A stretch of 64,000 nucleotides of DNA from Brachynemurus nebulosus (GCA_035578155.1 JAPWDM010000011.1:22172375-22236374), one strand, 5' to 3'. Counted from the stretch's first letter, positions 44,300 to 57,219 are shown. Program-made: numbers and translations. The notes: generated by a model from the sequence alone, not told the origin.

Positions 44300-45360
44300 G
44301 TCGCATGATCTTATTTTTGTTCTTTGCACGCTCATCGTTTCCATTTATTCTTTTTGCATTTATTTCTTCTCTGATGTAATTTTAAAATTTTCATTAAAAA
44401 GATAAAAGCGGGGTCGATTGGGAGAAGGTGTCGCCTGATCACGATTCTTATTTGATTATGTAACATAATTGGTTTCGTTGCTTGAAAGATAAGACTTTCT
44501 ACGCCTTAAACGGGTATTCTGGTTTAGAGGCTCGATTTTGAGGTGATTTTACAGGCGTAATAAAAAAAAAAAAGTAATCATTTTTGGTATCTATTTTTTT
44601 TAACAGTTTTTTTATTGATATTTGAAAAATATAAAAATGTATAAAAATTTAAGAAAAAAAAAATTCAAAATTGAAATCGGTACAGGCTTGCAAAGTGGGG
44701 ATTCAAAAAAAAGGTGTCTCCTGGTTGACGTGATTCCAATCCTTCTGGTGATCTGAAACATAAAATTTTAGTTAATTCTTAATAAACAAGGATGTAGAAT
44801 TAGTTGGACGTAGCTGATTTGAAAACATAAATTTTTTCACAAAATGGCGTCCATTTAAAAAAAATCATTTTTTCGCCTCCTTTTTTCAACTTTGGAAATA
44901 AAAATAGTAAAAAAGAATTCCAAAAACTAGTATTAAAAAGGTCTCTACCAAATTTCAAGTAAATCGGTGCATTAGAACTTGAAATACATACAAAACCCTC
45001 ATTGCGCAATTCACTGGGGCCGTTGGAGGAGAAATTGTTAATTTGAAAGTAAAAAGATAAGGCTGGGTGCGTGCTGGCAACGACATCTATAATATACATT
45101 TTTCCGGGCTCATTAACGAATATAAATAATGGTAACCGTGGAAATAAATAAATTTAAAATATTTTTAAACAAACCGTAAAATCTGAATACAAATATTTGC
45201 TATTTACAATTAATTTTTTTATAAATAAATTTGAACAATTTGATTTGTTCAATTTGAACAATAAAATACTGAATGAAGTATAACAGTTATATTAAAAAAG
45301 TAATTAAACAATTTTCGATGTTAATATGGATATAATTGTCAAGACAGTATTTCCTTCCAA
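44300..45360. other. Unassigned DNA, possibly an old noncoding repeat
   Basis: 44650-45110 has the long A/T homopolymers and phrases (accaaatttcaagtaaatcgg) seen in noncoding insect repeats; similar phrasing is at 56785-56820. A 99-codon minus-strand frame (44800-45099, including NNFSSNGPSELRNEGF) is not recognised as a protein and is not credited. Confidence 0.35.
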
Positions 45361-45371
45361 CCTCGGACTAT

Positions 45372-45452
45372 GCAGAGGAAAGAATTGCTGGTGCCGGTGA
45401 AGCACGTCAGGGAAATTCGAGAATTAAGAAATGCTGGCATGTCATTTAGTTG
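45372..45452 (+). CDS. Weak candidate terminal exon
   Basis: GC-richer than its neighbours. Preceded by an acceptor-like stretch (CCTTCCAACCTC..TATGCAG) and open as RKELLVPVKHVREIRELRNA then GMSFS and TGA. The minus strand is also open here, so the frame alone is weak evidence. Not recognised. Confidence 0.18.
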
Positions 45453-45459
45453 AATGTAG

Positions 45460-46257
45460 AGTCATAAGGTAAACATCAATAACTTTAACTCCTTATGAAA
45501 CATTATTGCATGTGATTATGTGAGTTAAAATACATCAAATAATTTTAATTCTGTATTTATGGATTGACGTGTAGATGTTAATACTGTTGACAGATAAATA
45601 AGGAATGACATATTAGTTGCAACTGCGTTTATAATCAAAGAGAATCAATGTAAATATTTTTATTTAATATTTTTTATTATACTATAAACACATATGAGCC
45701 CGTATTAATACTTGTTTTCTCCACTACTCACGCTACAATCGATTTAATTGTCCCCACTATATACTTCGCACTCTGCCTATAGATTCGCATGATTTACTGT
45801 TACTGTTACAAACTATTACTTAGATGACAAAACTTCAATACATTATCATTGTTTGTTTTTTTTTTAACACAAGATAACAGCAGGTAAAAAAATATAAAAG
45901 ACGTACAAGAGTTAACATGTAAACAACACACCAACACATTGAACCATATTCGCTTTGAAACACGGAGGGGTGCCATTATATACATATCATAATTGTTAAA
46001 TGGGAGCGTGCGTAATGAGAGTTTTGTATGTATCATGTCAACCGTATCGAAAAAAGTAGTTCCGAGTAATTTATATTAAAAATCTGAATTTAACACCGAT
46101 TTGAAATGATACACAGTATATAGGGAAAAATAACCATAACTCCGAAAATAATTCGAATTTCCGTAAATCCTTTTAGACGCTTATTCTTAAAGGTCTGAAT
46201 GTTAAAAAAAAGTTTTGTATATTTTATTCTATTGTATATTTTTTTCGTTTGTTTCAG
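45460..46257. other. AT-rich DNA, nothing recognised
   Basis: A 76-codon minus-strand frame (45806-46036) has no support. Confidence 0.3.
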
Positions 46258-46283
46258 ATTCAAAATCTACCATTCACTTTGTG
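46258..46283 (+). CDS. Candidate microexon, 26 bp
   Basis: A strong acceptor (TTTTTTTCGTTTGTTTCAG) and a consensus donor (GTAAGTAC) bracket 26 bases. Two frames join openly to the candidate at 46604-46627: SKSTIHFV+VENVDHSK, or FKIYHSLC+GGKCRSLE. The third frame hits a stop in the next segment. Splice-site quality is the main evidence. No gene is recognised, and single pairs of this kind do arise by chance in AT-rich DNA. Confidence 0.3.
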
Positions 46284-46603
46284 GTAAGTACACAATTATT
46301 TTAGCTGAAACTTTTCGTGTTACTTGGCGAAATACTAAAATAATTTGATATTTATTTTATTCTGTATTTTCTATTTTCTGATAACAGTATAAATTTATAA
46401 TTAAAATACATATTGATTATTATAATTGCTTTCTAATGTTTCCTAGTTAAAACTCGATGTAATTGCATGGTGTTTGAGGGAAAGTAAGAATTTATAATGA
46501 AATAGCTTTTGCAATTTTCTATATAAAATAATAATATCAGACATAATTATCGAGGTTATAGATTACAAAAATAGTTGAAGTACGTAATATATTATGTATA
46601 CAG

Positions 46604-46627
46604 GTGGAAAATGTAGATCACTCGAAG
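46604..46627 (+). CDS. Candidate microexon, 24 bp
   Basis: Bracketed by TATACAG and GTGAGAAT. The 24 bases preserve phase and stay open in two frames when joined to 46258-46283. The acceptor's pyrimidine tract is poor, so support is weaker than for its neighbour. Confidence 0.2.
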
Positions 46628-46639
46628 GTGAGAATGAAT

Positions 46640-47750
46640 CGATACATATTTGAGAATTCATCAGACTTTTAAATAAATAATTTAAAGTTTTAATATAATT
46701 ATTAAAGAAAAGATTCGGATGTGTGATTCACCGAAGTCGGATATATACCCAATTTCAAATATAATTGAGAATGCGTCATCTTTAAAGAATTAAATAATTC
46801 TTTTATTCGAAACAAGTCAATCTTCTACTCTTTTCTAAAAACAAACTGCAAATTTAAAATTTACGCAAGTATGCAATAATGAAAGAGATAAAGCCAAGAA
46901 AACGGAAATTCTTTATTTCATAAGTGATGAATCATGGTTAAATTTAAGTGAAATGGATTATATCTATACGATGTAGTCTTCTTTTCATTGTTTGCGGCCT
47001 AAAATTAAACTTCTAAAACTTTTTTCATAAGATTAATTTCAAAGATATTTTGTAATTTTATTTTGAAATAGTGTAGGTAGCATTAAGAATGATAACACGG
47101 TTAAAAATATAGGATTAATAAGTAATCTACAGAGGTTACATATATGGCAACACCAAAATTTTATTAAAATCTAATCGGTTGTTTATATTAAAAAATTCAT
47201 TGTAATATAACTGATATTAAAAATTAATTGAACTTGGATTAGAGTCACCAAACCAAATTTTATTCCAGTTGTATTGCAAACTAATACTATGAATATTACG
47301 ATTCTAAATTCAACAGGTATTAAAAATAAGTAACGGTGGATTATATTTTAAGCCAAATATGTATTAAAAGATAGGTTTCTTTGGTTTGAAATTTTAATAT
47401 TTTCTGTATTAAAGTCTAATATTTTAATTACTAAATATTGTAATGAAGGTTATATTGAAACGCAGTAATATTTTTTGTATTAGTAACATTTTATTGATTT
47501 TTTTCACAATAAACAAAATAAACGTGAATTTCCAAAAAAGAAAATTAGATCTTCCGGACTTAGTTCATGGTCTTATTTCTTCTTGAACGTTTTCAGTAGA
47601 TTTTTCTGATTTTTTACTTTTTCTTAAACTATAATTTTTCATAATAATAGAATAAATCCTGTAAATAAAGAGAAAAATAATTGGAATTATTGTCAGTTAA
47701 ATGTCAGTTGCAAAGACTTACCACATGATTGATAATTAAGTGCTTAAATT
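46640..47750. other. AT-rich DNA, nothing recognised
   Basis: No paired ends, repeats shared with other parts of the window, or open frames of interest. Confidence 0.35.
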
Positions 47751-47754
47751 CTAC

Positions 47755-47885
47755 GCTGACTGCTACACTATATCGCCGAAGTTGTCCGGGTAAATATTTG
47801 AATCTTGATATAAATAAAAATCAGAACACCTCGCTCTTGTCTGGTAGATCTTGAGTTCGAAACCAAACGGCGAAGATACGTCATC
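47755..47885 (+). ncRNA. Possible tRNA-derived SINE
   Basis: GCCGAAGTTGTCCGGG (about 47776-47791) resembles a type-II tRNA A box. GAGTTCGAAACC (about 47851-47862) is a perfect-looking B box (GTTCGANNC). Spacing is longer than in a tRNA, so a SINE head is more likely than a functional gene. No second copy is in the window. Confidence 0.35.
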
Positions 47886-48109
47886 TACATTACCATACCG
47901 CTCATCTATCAATAATCATTCCAATATCAAAATAAATTATGTATTACCCCAAACAATGCATACAACCATAGTAGTTGCGTAGGTACCTAAACAATAGATA
48001 AAAAAAATGAGAATATTTTTTCATATCGTTCAATATTTATGATCGATATTACGTACCTTGTATAAAAACCTAAGTTAAAAAATAATTTGAATTTTTATAA
48101 TGTTTTAAG

Positions 48110-48182
48110 CCCGACCGAAGTTACGATACAAACAAAATAGTTGAAGGAAGAAGCAACGAATTGTGTGTGTACTTGTTTATTG
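48110..48182 (+). CDS. Weak candidate exon
   Basis: 73 bases between an AAG acceptor (TTTTTATAATGTTTTAAG) and a strong donor (G|GTGAGTGC). Only one frame is open: PDRSYDTNKIVEGRSNELCV then YLFI. No homologue is recognised. Confidence 0.2.
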
Positions 48183-48294
48183 GTGAGTGCGGTGACGCAT
48201 TTATATATCTATATTTTGATATGTGAGAAACGTTCCTTGATGTTAACTACGTCAACTAAGGCAACTAACCAACCAAAAAGTACAGAGAAAACAA

Positions 48295-48420
48295 TATATA
48301 AATTAAATAGGTTGGAGTGAGGACATAGTAACCAACCAAGATACCTTGAGAACACCGAGTCGTCGACAACGGACAGCACCACAGCGAGCTACTAACAGCA
48401 ACCTGTGACTGTTTTGAGAT
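48295..48420 (+). promoter_or_regulatory. Possible core promoter and leader
   Basis: TATATAAATT (48295-48304) is followed about 25-30 bases later by an abrupt rise in GC content from about 48325 to 48415 (AACACCGAGTCGTCGACAAC; AGCACCACAGCGAGCTACTA), resembling a 5' leader. No start codon with a long frame or clear donor follows, so this is tentative. Confidence 0.2.
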
Positions 48421-48424
48421 TTGA

Positions 48425-49173
48425 CTGATTCAATCCAAATGGTTTAAATTTAAGTCCGAAAAAAAGACCAAAACCAAAAAATGTAGATACCGTGTATTGC
48501 TTTTTAGTAATTTTTTGGTTTCGTTCTTCTGATTTAAATAATTTTGTATTATATTTTAATAAAAAATGGTTTAAATTATGGGAAATAATATAAATAGATT
48601 GAATTTGAATACCAAAAAATATTGGAAATATTTTAATATAAGGGCAGGATTTAATTTTAGTATTTTAATATTTATTTTTTCCAGTAAGTTAAGGTTGGAT
48701 TAAAAAATTAGTCCAAGATTTTTAACCGTGAAGATAAATTAAATAATGTGAACGGTGTAATGTACTTAACCACCTGGCAGTCAAGTCAACCAATCATAAG
48801 CGTTTTACTTTGAATTTTACTATAAAAGTTTCACTTAAAAGCAGCGATCTTAAATTTTAAGTAAGTCTATTTTTTTTTAAATCTTTTTTAAAAACCTATG
48901 TCATCAGGTACGTATGCAGCCTATAAAGTTTTCTGTAAAAAATCCAATTATTAATTTTAAATTAATTCCATGTAGGTATATACATTTAAAATATTTGGTT
49001 TATCTTATGCAATTTTTATAGCTTCTATATTTGGTATATATGTCGAATTTGCTAACTGGAAAATACATTAATACCTAAAAATTCGAAAATCACAGACAGA
49101 CCCTTCTATTTTATTTATAGGTATTGATTATAGGTATTGATGCGACAGTATTTAACAGATTTTAATTGCCGTA

Positions 49174-49183
<10 letters not shown>
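48425..49183. other. AT-rich DNA, nothing recognised
   Basis: A donor-like GTAAGTCT at 48861 has no credible exon before it. Confidence 0.3.

Positions 49184-49225
<42 letters not shown>
49184..49225. repeat. (TA)n microsatellite
   Basis: About 42 bp of TA dinucleotide. Confidence 0.95.
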
Positions 49226-49227
<2 letters not shown>

Positions 49228-49323
49228 ATTACATCAGTAGTATAATTTTACAACTGAACAAATGGGGCATTGGCTCAAAGGTACACGACAAAAAACCCGT
49301 AATAGAAAAATAATGTTCTCCAA

Positions 49324-49390
49324 GTATAAGATTTGAACGCATCTTCCTACGAAGAACAATCAATGAACCTACGCAATCCGATTGCCACAG
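49324..49390 (-). tRNA. tRNA-like relic or SINE head
   Basis: The minus strand reads GTGGCAATCGGATTGCGTAG, then CTTCGTAGGAAGAT and GCGTTCAAATC. This resembles a tRNA D arm with A box, an anticodon arm region of the arginine type, and a T arm with B box (GTTCAAATC). The acceptor stem ends do not pair and the anticodon stem is degraded. A SINE head or a dead tRNA copy is likelier than a gene. Confidence 0.35.
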
Positions 49391-49399
49391 TTCCCACAC

Positions 49400-49865
49400 A
49401 CACACCGCCTCTCATGACTCTGTTTGTCTTCAATAAATAGGGACTAGTTTGTCTGATGTTAGTAGAGCTTTACGCTCGTCCAGAGTAACTAGAGGAAAAT
49501 CCTTTTCTAAACAAAAAATTATCAAAAATTATATTTAAGAAATATAATGTCGCGTTGGGACTACATCTCTATGATCGAAACATTAATTTTATCAACCAAA
49601 AGGGGTTTTCTGTTTATTCCATTTTAACAAAAAAGTTTTTCAATTCGGTTACCTAGAAATATTGTTTTTGCAATTCCGGGACTAAAAGACATGATTTAAT
49701 CCCTCATAAGTGTGAAGAAGTGCAGTGAAGTGCCACTTTTAGTCCCAAAGGACTAAAAAATTCATTTTTAGTCCCAAATATTATTTTGCTCCCGCTTTTA
49801 AACCAATCAGCAGGCATAATTTACAGAAATTTAGCTTAAATAGCGTTACTCGGTAACTGAAAATA
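49400..49865. other. Unassigned DNA
   Basis: GGGACTAAAAG (about 49678) and CTTTTAGTCCC (about 49737), then TTTTTAGTCCC again (about 49767), form small inverted repeats. A patch at 49380-49500 is GC-richer but not recognised. Confidence 0.4.
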
Positions 49866-49867
49866 AT

Positions 49868-50100
49868 AAACATATTCAAGGTCATTTTTTGTTTCCCGAG
49901 GTCTCAAAACAAATTTTTGTCATAATCTTAGGTTCCGATTTTTTCAAGACACCAGCTGTAACAGCTGAATTTCCATTTTGGAGAAAACAAAGTAAAATAA
50001 ATTTTGAGGGTCTGTAACTTTGTAACTGTTTGTAATACGAAAAATTTGTAAGGAACTTTTTTGTAAAGCGTCAGTTGAACTACAAAAATTGTCATTTAAC
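49868..50100 (+). repeat. Dispersed repeat, family X copy 1
   Basis: Matches 52740-52915 in direct orientation (GACACC..CTGTAA.AGCTGAATTTC; TCAAAACA.ATTT) and 57660-57780 inverted. It abuts the left end of the 5 kb palindrome, whose central spacer is another copy. Confidence 0.6.
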
Positions 50101-50485
50101 TTTTTGTCCTATCTTTAATAGTTTAGCTTAAAAATGTAAAAAATACCCCTGTCGCAGCATCTGCATAACATAGTGAATTTCCAAATCTTGGGCACTGGCG
50201 GATCTCATCTAAGACCTGTACCTATTTAAAATAGTTTAGCTTTCTAAGAGTAAAAGAATTTTTAAAATCGGTTGGGTAATTAGTTTTGGTATTTTTGGGG
50301 ACCCAAGAACCCGAACGAATTTTGTGCAGCATAGTTGTATCCATCTAAAATAATTTAGTTCTCTAGCAGTGAGAAATTTTTTAGCATCGGTTCGATAGCT
50401 TATTACTGGCGTTTTCGGATCTGCAAGATCCCGGTGGACCTCATTAAAAAATTAGCTCGACCGTATATTCTAGGCGGACTTTATG

Positions 50486-50487
<2 letters not shown>

Positions 50488-50549
<62 letters not shown>
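50488..50549. repeat. (TA)n in left arm of palindrome
   Basis: About 62 bp of TA, at the mirror position of 54786-54859. Confidence 0.95.
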
Positions 50550-50553
<4 letters not shown>

Positions 50554-50589
50554 AACCCGTTGTGTAGCATTCTACGCCGCATTTGCATC

Positions 50590-51660
50590 CGCAGGACACT
50601 TGTGGATCTCAGATAACACAACCTGTACCTATCTAAAATAGTTTACCTTGGTAATAGTAAAAAGGTTTCAAAATCGGTCAGTTATTTTATTTTTGACACT
50701 TTTAGGTCCTACTGACACTTCAGACCTTACATAACGTAATCTATATGTATCTAAAATAGCTTAGCTCCCCAACAGTGAAAAAATTTTCAAAATCGGTCGG
50801 CTAGTTTATTTTTGACGCTTTTGGATCCGATGGGCCCTGGCAGACTTTACATAACGTAATCTATATTTATCTAAAATAGTTTAGCTCTGTAAGAGTGAAA
50901 AAATTTTCAAAATCGGTCGGTTAGTTTATTTTTACCACTTTTGGGTCCCATGGACCCTGGCGGACCCTAAATAACGTAATGTATGTCTATCTAAAATAGT
51001 TAGTTCCCCAACAGTGAAAAAATTTTCAAAATCGGTCGGTTAGTTTATTTTTGACACTTTTGGACCCATGGACCCTGGCAGACCTTACATAACGTAATCT
51101 ATATTTATCTAAAATAGTTTAGCTCTGTAACAGTGAAAAAATTTTCAAAATCGGTCGGTTAGTTTATTTTTGACACTTTTGGATCCCATGGACCCTGGCA
51201 GACCTTACATAACGTAATCTATATTTATCTAAAATAGTTTAGCTCTGTAACAGTGAAAAAATTTTTAAAATCGGTCAGTTAGTTTATTTTTGACACTTCT
51301 GGATCCTATGGACTCTGGCAGACCTTACATAACGGAATCTATATTTATCTAAAACAGTTTAGCTCTGTAACAGTGAAAAAATTTTCAAAATCGATCAGGC
51401 AGTTTATTTTTGACACTTTTGGGTCATATGGACCAAGGCGGACCTTACATAACGTAATCGATATTTATCTAAAATAGTTTAGCTCTGTAACAGTGAAAAA
51501 ATTTTCAAAATCGGTCAGTTAGTTTTTTTTTGACACTTTTGGGTCCTGTGGACCCTGCCGGACCTTACATAATGTATTCTAAATCTATCTAAAATAGTTT
51601 AGCTCTGTAACAGTGAAGAAATTTTTAAAATTGGTCGTTTAGTTTATTTTTTACAATTAT
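50590..51660 (-). repeat. Tandem array of a 119-120 bp unit, about nine copies
   Basis: The anchor AATCGGTC falls near 50671, 50791, 50911, 51030, 51149, 51269, 51389, 51509 and 51629. Each unit contains TTTTTGACACTTTTGG, GGACCCTGGCAGACCTTACA, TAACGTAATCTATATTTATC and TAAAATAGTTTAGCTCTGTA. Central units are nearly identical and edge units diverge, as in unequal-exchange arrays. Confidence 0.9.
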
Positions 51661-52612
51661 GGGATTAGTAAATCCTGGCGAAACTCATACAAGTCTAGTA
51701 CTCTAACAGTAAGAAAAGGGTTCTAAGGATCTCATATAACTTATGGCAGTCCGTAAGCTTCTTGCGGACATCATTTAATTAATTAATTCAAATACTTTAA
51801 CTTACTAACTGTGAAAAAATTTTTAAAATCGATTGGTTAATTAATTTCTGGCCTTTTTAGGTCCCGAAAACCTTGACCTCACATAAAATACCTTAAATCC
51901 ATTTGAAATGGTTTAATTTTTTAACATTATTAATTATTAGTGGAAAAATTTTCAAAATCGATTCAAAATATTTTTCCGTACATACATATGTACATTGTAC
52001 ATATTTTGTTTTGTTTCATATTTAATAATATTTATATCATAACATAATCTTCAATTTCTTGTTTACTTAAAAATTCAATAAAAAAAAAAAAAATTCTTCA
52101 TTACATTAGCTTAGAAAATCTGTTTAATTTACATTTTTTAACATGGGATAGAACCATGCTAATTATAATGCAATAAATGAGAAACAAAACTCTATACATG
52201 CATGTGTGTTATATCACATATATGTGAATAGTTTTCACTTGTTCTCACAAAATTCTTTAATAAAAAAGTGAAATATTTTTATACTTAATAAAGAACTGAG
52301 ATATAAATATAAATTACTTATTAGACTAACAAAGAAAGAATAAAAGTGAAAATTTACATTTTCTCGAAAAATACTTAAAATAGAAAGAAAATTATAAGAA
52401 TATTTTCTTCATAATTTTTTTTTTCCTTTTCAACGATGTAAAAATTGAACTGCCTTATGATAGGATCGAATGATAAAAAATGGCCAGAAAACCTACTTCT
52501 GGGCATCCGATGTGTCTGGCTAACGAACTTAGCCAAGCCAATTCAGAATCCAGTCCGCACACAAAATTTCATAAGCGTTAGACGTTTCGTTCGAGAGTTA
52601 TCGTGGGAACAC

Positions 52613-53180
<568 letters not shown>

Positions 53181-53187
53181 CAAAAAA

Positions 53188-53189
<2 letters not shown>

Positions 53190-53255
<66 letters not shown>
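53190..53255. repeat. (TA)n, inner right
   Basis: About 66 bp of TA, followed by a degenerate TATG/TGTG stretch to 53300. Confidence 0.95.
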
Positions 53256-53259
<4 letters not shown>

Positions 53260-54239
53260 GTCAATGTATGTGTGTATGTATGTATGTATGTGTGTGTGTC
53301 GCTACGATAACTTTCGAACGAAACGTTTAGTGCTTATGAAATTTTGTATTGCGAACTAAAATCCGGATTAGCTCGGCTGAGTTCGTCAGCCAGATACGTC
53401 GGATGCTCAGAAGTAGGTTTTCTGGCCATTTTTTATCATTTTTTTATCATTCGCTCCTGTCATTAGGCAGTTGGATTTTCACATCGTTGAAAAGTCAAAA
53501 AAAAAAATTACGAACAAAATATTCTTATAATTTTCTTTCTATCTCTTTCTTTCGAGAAAATTGCAATTTTTCACATTTGTATTAATTTTCTCTCTTTGTT
53601 AGTCTAATAAGTAATTTATATTTATGTCTCAGTGCTTTATAAAATATAAAAATATTTCATTTTTTTAAAAGAATTTTGTGAGAACAAGTGAAATCTATCC
53701 ACATATATGTATTATAATAAAGATCTCATTTATTGCATTATAATTAGCATAGTTCTGTTTCAAGTTGAAAAATGAAAATCAAGCAGATTTTCTAAGCTTA
53801 GGTAATGAAGATATTTTTTTTTATTGAATTTTAAATAATCAAGAAATTGAAATTTATGTTATGATATAATATTATTAAATATGAAACAAAACAACATAAT
53901 ATGTATGTATGCACGGAAAAAAATTTAAATGAATCGATTTTAAAAATTTTTTCATTAGTAATTATTAATATTAGAAAGTGAAACAATTTTAAATGGATTT
54001 AAGGTATCTTATGTGAGATCCGTCAAGATTTTGGGGTCCTAAAAAGGCCAAAAATTCATTGCCCAATTGATTTGAAAAATTTTTTCACAGTTAGTATGTT
54101 AAAGTATTTGAATTAATTAATTAAATGATGTCCGCAAGAACCTTACGGACTGCCATAAGTTTATGAGATCGCTAGAACCCTTTTCTTACTGTTAGAGTAC
54201 TAGAGTTGTATGAGTTTCGCCAGGGTTTACTGATCCCAT

Positions 54240-54665
54240 AATTGTAAAAAATAAACTAAACGACCAATTTTGAAAATTGTTTCACTGTTACAGAGCTAAA
54301 CTATTTTAGATAGATATAGATTACATTATGTAAGGTCCGCTAGGGTCCATAGGACCCAAAAGTGTCCAAAATAAACTAACGGACCGATTTTGAAAATTTT
54401 TTCACTGTTACAGAGCTAAACTATTTTAGATAAATATAGATTACGTTATGTAAGGTCTGCCGGGTCCATAGGATCGAAAAGTGTCAAAAATAAACTAACC
54501 GACTGATTTTGAAAATTTTTTCACTATTAGAGAGCTAAACTGTTTTAAATAGATATAGATTACGTTATGTAAGGTCCGACAGCGTCAGTGGGACCTAAAA
54601 GTGTCAAAAATAAAATAACTGACCGATTTTGAAAATTCTTTTACTATTACCGAGGTAACTATTTT
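54240..54665 (+). repeat. Tandem array of the 119-120 bp unit, right arm
   Basis: Four to five units in the opposite orientation to 50590-51660 (CCGATTTTGAAAATTTTTTC; CAGAGCTAAACTATTTTAGA; TTATGTAAGGTC). The smaller copy number than the left arm explains most of the arm length difference. Confidence 0.85.
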
Positions 54666-54783
54666 AGATAGGTACAGCTGTTGTGTTATCTGAGATCCAC
54701 AACTGTCCTGCGGATGCAAATGCGGCGTAGAATGCTACACAACGGGTTTTGAAAATACTTTTACTGTTAGAAAGGTAACATAT

Positions 54784-54785
<2 letters not shown>

Positions 54786-54859
<74 letters not shown>
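54786..54859. repeat. (TA)n in right arm of palindrome
   Basis: About 74 bp of TA at the mirror position of 50488-50549. Confidence 0.95.
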
Positions 54860-54860
<1 letters not shown>

Positions 54861-55207
54861 CATAAAGTCCGCTTAGAATGTACGGTCGAGCTGATTTTTT
54901 AACGAGGTCTACCGGGATCTTGCAGATCCGAAAGCGCCGGTAATAAGCTATCGAACCGATTCTAAAAAATCTCTCACTGCTAGAGAACTAAATTATTTTA
55001 GATGGATACAACTATGCTGCACAAAATCCGTTCGGGTTCTTGGGTCCTCAAAAATACCAAAACTAATTACCCAGCCGATTTTAAAAATTATTTTACTCTT
55101 AGAAAGCTAAACTATTTTAAGCAGGTATAGGTCTTAGATGAGATACGCCAGTGCCCAATATTTGGAAATTCGTTATGTTATGCAGATGCTGCGACAGGGG
55201 TATTTAT

Positions 55208-55496
55208 TTCTATACCAAATTCTTTTGTACCTTCTTGATAGGCTTAGATTTTTAGTCTATGCTATAAGTATGCTTGAAGAAATGATCAATTAGTTTTTGA
55301 AATTTTTCAATTTTTCCTAGATAACTAGCCAAAGGGAGAAATTAAAAATAAAGAGGATTGACGAGTAAGCTTATCAATAAATAGAGCCTGCATTTCAGCT
55401 TATGATAAGAAAATAGGGACAAAATATTTTAGCAAACTACATAAAAGGAATTACCTTTACTAAATTACGAAATCCACACTTGCGAAGCCGCGGGTA
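55208..55496 (+). mobile_element. Possible degraded Helitron
   Basis: TCTATACCAAATTC begins just after the palindrome, and GCGAAGCCGCGGGTAAGAAC then TTGT ends at about 55497. GAAGCCGCGGGTAA followed by C-T-x-G/T is a common insect Helitron 3' tail, but the terminal CTRR is altered here, so both ends are uncertain. Confidence 0.3.
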
Positions 55497-55499
55497 AGA

Positions 55500-56320
55500 A
55501 CTTGTTAATTTATAAATGCATTTGTGTTTTTGAATAAACGAGGGAGCAAAATTATTATTTATTTTATATTTATGTTGCCTATGTAAAGGATATACATATT
55601 TTTAAAAGTTTGTTTATTATTGAATATTAATTAATCCCGTTCTTATAACATATATCCTTTCCGGTATAAGTACCTATAGGTACTCATGTCTCCGTAAACT
55701 TCTTCACTGTCCCATTCCTCCGGTTTTGTTATAAATAAAATTGAACGAAGGGGATCGTTCCGGTATATACATCACGTACAATATTCATGTACACAGTATT
55801 GAAATTTGGTGAAAATAAATTTTAATGGGAGGTTAATATGGTGATGTAATATTGTTAAAAGATCGGACGATAAGCGCGTGCAACATTTTCGTTGTGAAAA
55901 TTTTAACCGCAAAGAAAATGAACACGGCGTAATATAAATACGGGTATATTTTTCGGTTTTGTATTGGTATATTTTTCTGTACTGTTTCCTGAACTGATTA
56001 AATTTATTTGAAACAAATATAACAAATATTTATTGCTTGTCTCTATTTTAATTGAATTTTTTTTTGTGTTTATCACGAGTATCGGCTTCATTGTGTTTTA
56101 GTTCTACAGGAGTGTTTATATTGATTCGTGTTTTGGTAAAATTATGTAAATACAAAAATTTCGATTCATGGTGCGTTAGTGAGCGTAGGACTGTATGAAA
56201 TGTTTTCAGTACCACTTTCTTAGATGGGTATGTTGTGGTGGGCCATTCTTACTAGTTTTTCTTTTGAATGAATGAATGCATCTTTAGTTGAGGCAGGAAT
56301 AAACGTAACATGATTTTTCT
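55500..56320. other. AT-rich DNA, nothing recognised
   Basis: No paired ends or coding were found. Confidence 0.35.
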
Positions 56321-56328
56321 CTCTTTAA

Positions 56329-57214
56329 GGGGGGGGGTAAGGTTTTAAAAGCGAAAAAAGGCATATTTTCATGATTTTTTTTTTTTTGGAAATATGAATA
56401 ATGTTGATTCATTTATTTCATATACACGTTATAGTATAACATCTGAAGTATCTTTGAAAAAATTATCAATTAAAAATATCAATAAATAAGTCTGTGACCA
56501 CGAATCTCCGGAGGCGCCTCGAAAAAAAGTTGTTTTGCGGTGAACATCATAACTCGGTACCGGATCATCCGAAACAAAAAAATCAAAATGCGTTTAAAAG
56601 GCGATATGTTTCCCTAGGGAGTCAGGAAGAGTTTTTTTTTCGATTTTTTTTATTTTTGGCAGCATTTTGAAGTGAAAAACGCAATTTTTGCTAAAAATTT
56701 CGATTAATTTGTTATTATAAACAAATAGCAAAAAATAACAAAAAAAGAAAAACTCGACCTGATTACCTGTTGATTTATGTTTAGAAATAGTGTACAAAAT
56801 TTCAAAAGAATCGGTGAAGTAGATTTTGAGTTATATGTTCACGAACTTCAAAAAGGTTGTCTGCGAGAAAATGGATTTAAAGTTTTTTATACTCAAAAAT
56901 CAAAAACTAAACATCAATAAAATGATATAATTTTTTATACTTACGCGGGTAATTATATAGTAAGTATTTGTTTTGCATGAGATTTGTAAGTATAAAATTA
57001 AAGTAATTTTTATACTTACCAGGTAGGCGTGTCGCGCAGCTACCATGCAGCTATAAAAATCGAGCATGAGGGCCGGTCGCTTGAAACGCTGTATCTTCAT
57101 TAGTTTTGTTGAAATTTACTTGAAATTTTGACACAAGACGCTCGACATGTTGTACATTTAGGAAAAAAAATAAATAAAAAAAATGCAAAAAAAAAGATTT
57201 AAAACCTTACCCCC
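56329..57214. mobile_element. TTAA-flanked element with G-run ends
   Basis: TTAA stands outside both ends (56325-56328 and 57215-57218). The termini GGGGGGGGTAAGGTTTTAAA and TTTAAAACCTTACCCCC are inverted partners. 886 bp, noncoding; open frames at 56594-56797 and 56900-57100 are unsupported. The TTAA site points to piggyBac, but the G-run terminus is not typical, so the superfamily is tentative. Confidence 0.65.
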
Positions 57215-57219
57215 TTAAA

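Noticed and set aside
44800..45099. 99-codon minus-strand frame
   Set aside because: Contains phrases typical of noncoding repeats and long homopolymers; no recognised family.
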